DNA of 64,000 bases from Antitrichia curtipendula (Eukaryota > Streptophyta > Bryopsida > Hypnales > Leucodontaceae): NCBI GenBank assembly GCA_951230915.1, contig OX579641.1:7192001-7256000 (forward strand), in the 5' to 3' direction. Position 1 is the stretch's first letter. Each line of letters begins with the position of its first letter. The notes under the pieces are model-generated. The model was not told where the DNA came from. It ran no database searches and worked only from the letters and a program-made list of their open reading frames with translations. The translations under genes and the position numbers were made by a program. Shown here one piece after another: positions 56,398 to 64,000 of this stretch.

Positions 56398-58850
56398 CCA
56401 ATTTGGTTTTCAATCCTCTGCCTGTTCAGAGGCGTAACCTCATTATGCTATATACCTATCCGTCTTAGTGTTGAAGCTGAATTTCCTACTTCGGGGCTGT
56501 CAAAGCGTATTCTCGTGCAGCTTGCACATACTTTAGAGATAGAGATAGATGTATTAGCGTGGTCCTGCTGATTCAAATCGATCATTCGACGATGTTGAAC
56601 TGATTTCGAAGTGATGCAACTGAGGGCCGACTAATTTTTTGCTCAACACCAAGTCATACGTAATGTTTGTAGTAAATGGAGTACTCTGGCTGCGAGGGGC
56701 ATCCTGTCTCCAAGGCTGAACCGATTTCAAATGGCTCGTTCCATTTCGAGCTGTAGATGAGCGTTCTCAATGTTTGCTGTTTCTCAAATGTCTGTGACTT
56801 CCTTCTTGAGCCTCAAGAGAAGTAGACTAGTACATTTCCATGTGTTAAGGCCTCCATGGTGCTGCAAGCACATTCACCAATAAATTTATGTACTCTCCTT
56901 CGCCGAGCTCTATCTTGGCAGTAGGATACATGTGCAATCTTTCCTCTCTTCACTGTCTGAAACTCAAAGAAATATCGAGCTATAGAAATTTATGCCGAAG
57001 CACTGACTATCTTGTTTGCACGATTTCAACAGATGTGTGGAATCAGGATGTGCTTTCTTTCCTCTTGAGCGTCCACGATTCTCCAACTCTAGCAGAATAT
57101 TAAGCTGATGATTTTATGCCGGTCGGAGGCTCTGACGATCTTGGGTTTAACTTTTTCAACAGATTGTCACCGGGATGTGGAGACAGCTGTAGCGCGATCT
57201 GAAAGTGTGAGCAACCGACAAGTAAACACTTGATGCAGGCTGGGACTCCCATGGAGTACTTACCGCCTCCAGGAGCACGCCCAACCGTTTGAGCGTGCAC
57301 CGATCTCGAACTGGCTAGAGTGTCAAATTCTGTGTGGCGTTAGGGCACTCTTACTTACGTACGGAGCTCCATGCTCGTGATTATTATCATCTAAGAAAGA
57401 GTCTCTCAAACAGCATAGCCGGACTAATTGCGACTTCATCTTCTTCCTAATCTTACGGACTACCTACACTCCTACAGGTGAGTGCGCTCATTCATGAACC
57501 TCAATCACTGTGTCCCCGAAAAACAGAATATTCACGCTTTTTCAATTGCGATTGCGATGGCCTCCCACTGTTTTTCAACTATTCTCTCGAAGACTCTGTC
57601 GTGAAGCTGTAATAAGCTGAGCACACATACACAGATTAAAATCCTCAAAATAAAAATGTTCAAATTGTTACTTACCGGTCCGTCTGGAGAGTGAGAATAT
57701 TCTATATCTTGCTATTCTCTACAGTTTATGAATGCGTGAGTTCTTCAATTTATTTCTTCCAACAAACAGGTGTGAGCGCCGTCGTTACCATGGCCTGTTC
57801 AATTCATCATTTCAGACAAGCTCCTGCTCCATCGGTCGACGGCAAGCTAAAGCTAAGCTTCCCGACGAGCGATCGAGTTCAATTGTTAGAAAGGTTTCTC
57901 CTAATTTCAGGATGCGGTTGTTAATCTTGAGTAGGTTTTCGTTACCGGAATCCTTGCACTGACTGGTTGCAATACACCTATCGGTTTGAATTCGCAGAAG
58001 TACGTATTTTTCAGTAAGTAATTTAAATGCAATGCGCGCTAGCAAGCTCCGTTCGGAAGATTTGCGGAAGCTGGACGAAACGTGCGGTGCGTGCTCTGGC
58101 AGATTCGGCTGATTGCGATGTGTGGATCGAAAATCGAGTCTTTGAATGAGGCTTTTAAGTTAAACCCTAGATGCAGCTGCAGGTCCCGGAAAGTGATGTG
58201 GCAACGCCCTCTTGACTGTGTCAACGTAGAGTGGGTCCTGGGGAGTTTTTATATGTCTGAAGTTTTGCACTTGTTTTTGGCTTTGCAATTTTTTAGTCTG
58301 TTTCCAGTGTTAGCCTGGGGCATACTGAAGTTAGAGGAGCCCTAGAGTCTCTCCTGCCTTCTTGGATGGGTTCTGAAGGAAAGACGCAGAAACATAACTT
58401 ATTATGTGCCAATGGTTGACTCTGTATTGGGAATCGTACACCCCAAATTAGCTCAGAGGTGTCACAGAATACCAAGCTAGCTAGCAAACAACAAACAATA
58501 AAATTAGGGGTTGTTTCTTACATTTATCCACACTTAGTTATGGTGGTGGTGGGAAAATGTTGCTTAGATCAAAAATTAGTTGTCCATATTTAGATGGATC
58601 CCACATTGGAGGCCTAGCTACAATGGACTCAAGACGAACAAGCATACCAATTAGGTAAATGAATCTATTAAACCAGTGGGTTGTCTAATCTCCTACCAAA
58701 ACACATTTGACTTGCTCCTTAACTACCACAAAAGTTTGATTGTGTAGGGAGGGCTAGGTATGGTACAAACAACATTATGGAACTCAAAACTAACCTTGTA
58801 AGTAAAAAAGACTTAAAAAGTGACGGTTTGTACTATTCAATAATGAAAAA
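56398..58850. other. 3' flank of the HD-Zip gene and unassigned GC-moderate DNA
   Basis: Probably includes the HD-Zip 3' untranslated region (CAATAAATTTATG near 56,878 could be a polyadenylation signal). 57,470-58,350 is GC-richer with several short overlapping frames on both strands, none recognisable; a non-coding RNA or a decayed gene is possible. Confidence 0.4.
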
Positions 58851-59275
58851 GAGTTGGTTGGAATTTGATATTTTTCAATGGTGGCAAGCATTGAAAGTTA
58901 CTACTCAATAATGAATAGAGTTGGTAGGGATTTGATATTGTTCAATGTTGGCCAATATTGAAAGTTACTAGTCAATAATAAACAAAGTTTGGTGGGATTT
59001 GATATTTTTCAATGTTAGCAAGCATTGTCACTAGCTAGCATTGTCTACATTGTCTATCTCACTGTCTACATTGTCTATCTCACTATCTACATTGTTTCTC
59101 TTTCATTGGCCACATTGTCACTCTCTCATGGGCTACATTGTCTCTCTCACTAGCTACATTGGTTTGCTATGTCATAGGCTATGTTGTCTCTTTCTTATTG
59201 GCTACATTTTTTCTTTCTCACTGCCTTAATTGCCTTTGACTATCTACATTGTTTCTCACACTATCTACAACAACA
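58851..59275 (+). repeat. Two adjacent tandem repeats (67 bp, and CTACATTGTCTAT-type)
   Basis: GAGTTGGTTGGAATTTGATA starts 67-bp units at 58,851, 58,918 and (partial) 58,985. From about 59,045 to 59,275 a 21-26-bp unit, CTACATTGTCTATCTCACTA, repeats about nine times with decay. The frame reading STLSISLSTLSISL over it is repeat-borne. Confidence 0.8.
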
Positions 59276-59283
59276 ATTATACA

Positions 59284-59871
59284 TTAACCCCTAAAGCCCC
59301 GAGGGTGTTTTCTGCCAAAAACCACTCAAAACTACCACTTCTACTATATTCACTTAAGGAAACCAATATTTTTGTTTTTTTGGAAATTTAACCATAGGAT
59401 CTTGTACTTAGCTTGTCTGAGATCATGTAGTAAAAATCTCATCAAATTTCACCGTATGGATTGGAAGATATTAGCATTCAAAGTTGAACAAAAAGTTTTT
59501 TTTTCAAGAAGATGCTTAAATTGCCCGAAAAACTAAGATTGTCCATAACTTTCTCATCCCTAGTCCAAATAGAATGAATCAAAGCTTCATGTATAGGTAA
59601 AAACATAATCTTTTAGGAAAAAAAATTCACAAAAAATTATTTTGACTTTTGTAATTTTTTTTGGGCTGCCCGAGAATCTCCATTTCTTGCTCATTGTGCC
59701 ATAACTTTTTCATCCGGCATCCGATTGAAACAAAAATTATATATCCACAAAGCTCTTCCAAAGCTCACAACCTCAAAAAATCTCAAAAAAATTCACTTCA
59801 AATTGAGACATTAGAAACCTACCCGGACCCAAATTGTCCCCCGAGGGGACAAGCGGGGCTTTAGGGGTTAA
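59284..59871 (+). mobile_element. Best-preserved TTAA/CCCCTAAAG family element, 580 bp
   Basis: TTAACCCCTAAAGCCCCG (59,284) is inverted as CGGGGCTTTAGGGGTTAA (ending 59,871). TTAA on both sides gives an element of 59,288-59,867. Inside are the family motif CCAAAAACCACTCAAAACTA and the subterminal palindrome TTGTCCCCCGAGGGGACAA. No coding capacity. It is the reference copy for 6619, 11,025, 16,833, 38,450 and 61,769. Confidence 0.85.
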
Positions 59872-61337
59872 ACAGGTCATGGACACTCCTATTTTTTGAA
59901 AGGTAGAATAGTTGTCATGCCACCTACAACTTAAAATTTTTATTAACTAGTGCAAGTAATATATAATATTCCTTCATACAAATTATGAAATAGATTTACA
60001 AAATATTATTGTACATATTTTTTTAGATTTAACAAATACAACTAGCATAGCCTTTTGTATATAGTTTATAAAATATAATAATAATTACAAAAATATTATT
60101 GGTCAATTCATTGAAAGGATATATTTTCAATAATAAAATATGACAAATATTGCAAATGAAACATTTAAAATTTTTAATTTTTTTTAATTATTGCTTACAA
60201 TATTTTTTGTAATTTAGACATTATGAAATTTTAAAATATAAGTAAATTAAAGTTTTGTAAGTAGGATATTTCAAAACTTAAATTACAAATTAAATTTAAA
60301 TTTATAAATCCTAAAAATTTGTGGTTATAGAAATGGTCATTTTATATTTTTATATACTATATCCTTTTATTTTGTACTAAAAACTTTATTTTTATTATAT
60401 TATAGTACTATATATTTCAAAATAGTAATAAGCAACAACTCTAACAGCCTAAAAGTGGGAGCTTAAGAGCTATGAGCGTATGCTTTGTGAACTCAGAGTG
60501 TCAATTAAAAAAAACTTGAAGTTTTTAGGTTAATAGCACTACAAGAGAAAGGGGTGTTTTAAGTAGTGTAGAGAGAAGAGTCAAGACATTTAAAAAAATA
60601 TTCCATTAATAGAAAAATTTCAAGTCTATTACCAGGCATATGACCATAAGAATGTGGCGTGCTAGTAGATGATAGTTTTAACCCACTTTGAGCCCCAATT
60701 TCTTCCTTCTTACAAAAATATTTGTTTTAGCTTAAGTTCTTGAAGGGATTCCAAGGAAAAAAAATATTGTGGACATGTGACCAAGGGCTCATTCTGTAGG
60801 GACCACCCATTTGGAATGCACAGATTTAAAAAGTGTTCCAAATTCTAGATCCTTCAAGGTATTTCTTAGTGTCAAGAGGGTTTTCTAGGGGTGATGGAGT
60901 TGACACACTCGCACACACCTAAAAATAAAAATAAATGCAAAAAAAATAAAAATAAATTTGAATTTTTTTTTGGGAACTTGCTTCATACCCCAAACCTCCT
61001 AAGGGACCTCTCCAAATGACGGATTTGCAACCTAAATAAATAAATAAAAATTAAATACAAAATTAAATAAAGAGAGTTTCGAGAGCTCCAAACCTCAACC
61101 CTTCCTAAGGGGCCTCTCCATACTAATAGAGTATTTAGGAGAGTGATGATATTATGAGTTTGTAACAAAATAAAATAAAATTTGAATTTTTTTTTAAGTC
61201 TCAAACCCAAGGAATTCCTAAGGGTCTCTCGGTTTTTTAGGAAATTATGTGAGATAAAAGATAGGATCCATTTAATTTGAAGCAAATTTTTTTTATAAAT
61301 ATGTAGGACTACTATAAGGTTCATGAAATCTACATTC

Positions 61338-61373
<36 letters not shown>

Positions 61374-61768
61374 TAGGCTATGGGAAATTCCTACTATATG
61401 ATATACAATAAATATAGATTTGGCCAAATTATTTCATGTTGATGATAAAATGGGCATAGTCAAGAAAATCTATAATGAAGTTTAGTTGACAAAAGTTGTG
61501 TCACTATACTAGTAGTGTTCATACCAAAAAAATTAAGTGTAAATGTAAGGCATTGACCACAAGTGGTAGAGATTGTCATATTGTATGAACAAGGAATTTT
61601 GCCTCTTGGGGTTCAACTAATTAAAAATTGTGCAACATGAGGATAAAATTGATAGTCCATTTAACTTTAATCTTTGAAGTCATATGTGTTAACATACTCA
61701 TATTGAATGGAATGTTTACATAATAGTTTTAGAGGAACGTTTGAAGTGTTTAATGGTAAATTTATTAT
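59872..61768. other. Very AT-rich DNA with simple repeats
   Basis: A weak 110-bp tandem repeat (CCTAAGGG.CCTCTCC at about 60,998, 61,105 and 61,217) and a (TA)15 microsatellite at 61,342-61,371. CACTACAAGAGAAAGGGGTG at 60,538 looks like one CACTA-type end without a partner. No gene. Confidence 0.5.
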
Positions 61769-63014
61769 CAATCCCTAAAGTCGGATGGGATTTAAAAAAA
61801 GCAAAAGTCCCAGATTGCCTACTTTTGATACATTCTCCAAAATTGAAAACTGATTTTTTTTTTAAATCTAAAAGAAATAAAGTGCATTAAACAAATAAAG
61901 CAGTATGTGGAAAAAATTTCAACCCATTAAATCACGTGGATTGAAAAATTATAACATTTGAAGTAAGAAAAATAAAATTTCACTCCTAGAAAATAAAGTC
62001 AGTAGACTTCAAGCCTTCTTGGAGTAAAATTTTTCTCTACACAAAAATGAAGATTTTGACCAGTCATACATATATGATGTTAGATTCACACATAAAAAAA
62101 ATTTAGAAGCAAATATAGAGTCTAACTTACTCTAAATCAACTTGCAGTGGAAGGAAGTTGAGTGCATCAACAATACACTAGTCATTTTTAATTTGATGAT
62201 TTCTTGTGCAATGAGGAAATGTTTTATTTGAAATCCAAACAAAAAAAAAAAAGGTTTTAAACATTTGGAATATGCTAGAAAATTTTCAAGAACTTTGACT
62301 TCACATATTGCAAAATAATAGGGTATGAAGTTAGAAGAAAATATTTTTTATTGAAGCCACCTCAACATAGCAAATAAAGTTTGACTTCTCTTAGAATGTG
62401 CTTTGAGAGTTGAGACCCGGGGAGATCACTTATTGTGTCTATAACAAACAATATCTGCTCAAGTGATTTTTGGGCCCTTAATTTACTTTTTTATAAACTA
62501 TAATTTCAATCTCTAATTTTGAATTTTTTTTAATAACGACTATAGGTTTCTAGTACCAAAAAATTCCAACTCAAACAACATATGAAATAATTTCTAAAAT
62601 AGGTTGAAAAATGAATTAAAATGGCATATTTTATAACTCAAATACTTATAGAGAATGCATTTAGATGACCATTGTATCATTATTCAAGGAAAATGAACTT
62701 TCAAAAGAGAATTATATTGAGCAATTTTTTGTTCATTTTTTAGACAAATTTTTGTATATAAAATAGGGTGTAAAAGTTATATTGAGTACTATAATGTATT
62801 TCTTAACATCAAAAAATTTGTAACTAATTATAATTAACAAATAAAAATATCAATAATTAAAGATATAATTTTTCAAAGTAGGAAAATCTACTCATATTTT
62901 TATTTTTTTTCCTTTTATTTAAATTTTAGGACATAATATAGGGGGTCTAAAATTCTAATATATATAGTTTCTATAGGACACTCTAAGTGATCCCCTCGGG
63001 CTTTGAGAATTAAA
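61769..63014 (+). mobile_element. Degenerate TTAA/CCCCTAAAG family element, about 1.25 kb
   Basis: The left end CAATCCCTAAAGTCGG and right end CCCCTCGGGCTTTGAGAATTAA are decayed family termini in the same orientation as the 59.3-kb copy. Interior phrases (CACGTGGATTGAAAAATTAT) recur in the family. Non-coding. Confidence 0.45.
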
Positions 63015-63444
63015 TTTTCTTTTTGAAAATTGTCATGCCACATTTTATTAGTTACATATATGCCAAATTTTAAAAGCTGATGAGCATTTTTGAAAAAAGT
63101 GCCCAAGAGGTGTCCTTATTATTTGGAATGCCAAATAATTTCACGAGATCACAATTTTTGATTTATGCACTCAATCAGAAAAAAATAATAATATTCCTAC
63201 CAAGGGTTTTCATGTTTACATCATATATCAATATTTTGTGAACATCCAACCAAAGTTGACTTCATAGGATTCTACCCGGATTTTCAATTATTCATTGAAA
63301 GGTCAATTGGTTCTTATTAGGGATGAAAACCTACTACTTGGTCAATTGGACATTTACATTTTATATACAAGATAGTCCCACTTAAAAATTTGCATGAATG
63401 AATTTACAAGAAACATAGGGTATTGGAAGTATGTCCCTTGTAGT
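63015..63444. other. AT-rich DNA, no gene seen
   Basis: Nothing recognisable. Confidence 0.45.
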
Positions 63445-64000
63445 ATTTTATGTAAAATATGATCATCTAAAATACAATAATTAATGTATATAGACCCACA
63501 TCAAATACTGTCTTAACTCAAACAAAATCTATAATGTTCTCATTCAAGAGTAATATCCAAACTTTAAAGGTATGTGTGTAAACCCTAGACAATGCACCCA
63601 CTTGACACAATACCTTTTAGAAAAGGTGCACTCATTTACTAACCTTCTTCAAACTAAGTCTTTACCAACAATCTTGAACATCGAGGACTCTCTCATAGAT
63701 GGAGAGAAGGATGGGGGAACCTCTCTCAACCGCTTTCTTTCTTCCCAACACCATTACACCATGTGACAATGCAAGTGATAAGGAGAGGAATATAGACACT
63801 TACTATCATAACATGTGTACTTTCACTAGTTACTAGATTGTCTTCCCACCAAGATACAAATTACCCTAAATATACAAGCTGAAGTTTAATCCCAATCATC
63901 CTCCAAAGAAGCAACTGTGGTTTCTAATTGGATGTGAAATGAATGAAGCATGATTAAGTCAAGGATAATCGATTACTAATCATCTAATACAAGTGTTCCC
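63445..64000 (+). repeat. Third copy of the FPF1 downstream flank, cut by the window edge
   Basis: 63,545-63,820 is repeat unit R. 63,840-64,000 then follows the 3' flank of the FPF1-like gene step by step (ACAAGCTGAAGT, CCCAATCATCCTC, GAAGCA, TTGGATG.GAAATGA, GATTAAG, AGTGTTCCC), stopping at the point equivalent to about 41,045. In the intact copy the FPF1 stop codon comes about 310 bp later. Confidence 0.7.

Noticed and set aside
59041..59229. 62-codon frame of STLSISL repeats
   Set aside because: Encoded by the CTACATTGTCTAT tandem repeat only.

Overview
The window is nuclear DNA of a land plant. The evidence is spliced GT-AG genes, plant-only protein families (FPF1-like, class I HD-Zip) and TTTAGGG-type telomeric repeats inside an intron. 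About 64 kb hold only four convincing genes, all in GC-richer islands, separated by AT-rich DNA full of decayed non-autonomous transposons. Low gene density, long introns and an intronless ER FKBP would suit a non-seed plant (bryophyte, lycophyte or fern), but the species cannot be fixed from this sequence. No tRNA or rRNA gene, CRISPR array, plastid DNA or viral sequence was recognised. | Left part (1-12,300): foldback and terminal-inverted-repeat elements, a solitary frameshifted exon resembling the P58IPK/DNAJC3 TPR co-chaperone (2264-2477), and a three-fold repeated promoter leading into an intronless secreted FKBP-type prolyl isomerase (12,362-12,874). Middle (12,950-31,000): transposons, including a 1.47 kb element carrying a nested one, a MULE-like MITE with a 9-bp target duplication, a LINE 3' end and a Stowaway-like element. 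| 31,141-36,364: a seven-exon alpha/beta-hydrolase gene (monoacylglycerol lipase / caffeoylshikimate-esterase family). Every exon junction could be placed in phase; the model gives 409 aa with an intact Ser-Asp-His triad. Its second intron carries an eight-copy 58-bp minisatellite, its fifth a short telomeric tract, and its 3' flank a three-copy repeat. | 39,990-53,950: an FPF1-like gene (41,358-41,720, minus) and its duplicated surroundings. A second copy (about 50,870-53,940) keeps only a 5'-truncated FPF1 pseudogene broken up by two CACTA-type insertions. A third copy of the downstream flank runs off the right edge (63,445-64,000), which predicts another FPF1-like copy or relic just outside the window. 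| 54,960-56,397: a class I HD-Zip transcription factor gene. Exons 2 and 3 are firm; the very short first exon is uncertain. The rest, to 63,440, is repeats. | The four genes do not form a pathway. The more unusual content is the transposon record: several insertions have their empty site preserved in a paralogous copy within the same 64 kb, and one family has TTAA-flanked CCCCTAAAG termini of unsettled superfamily.
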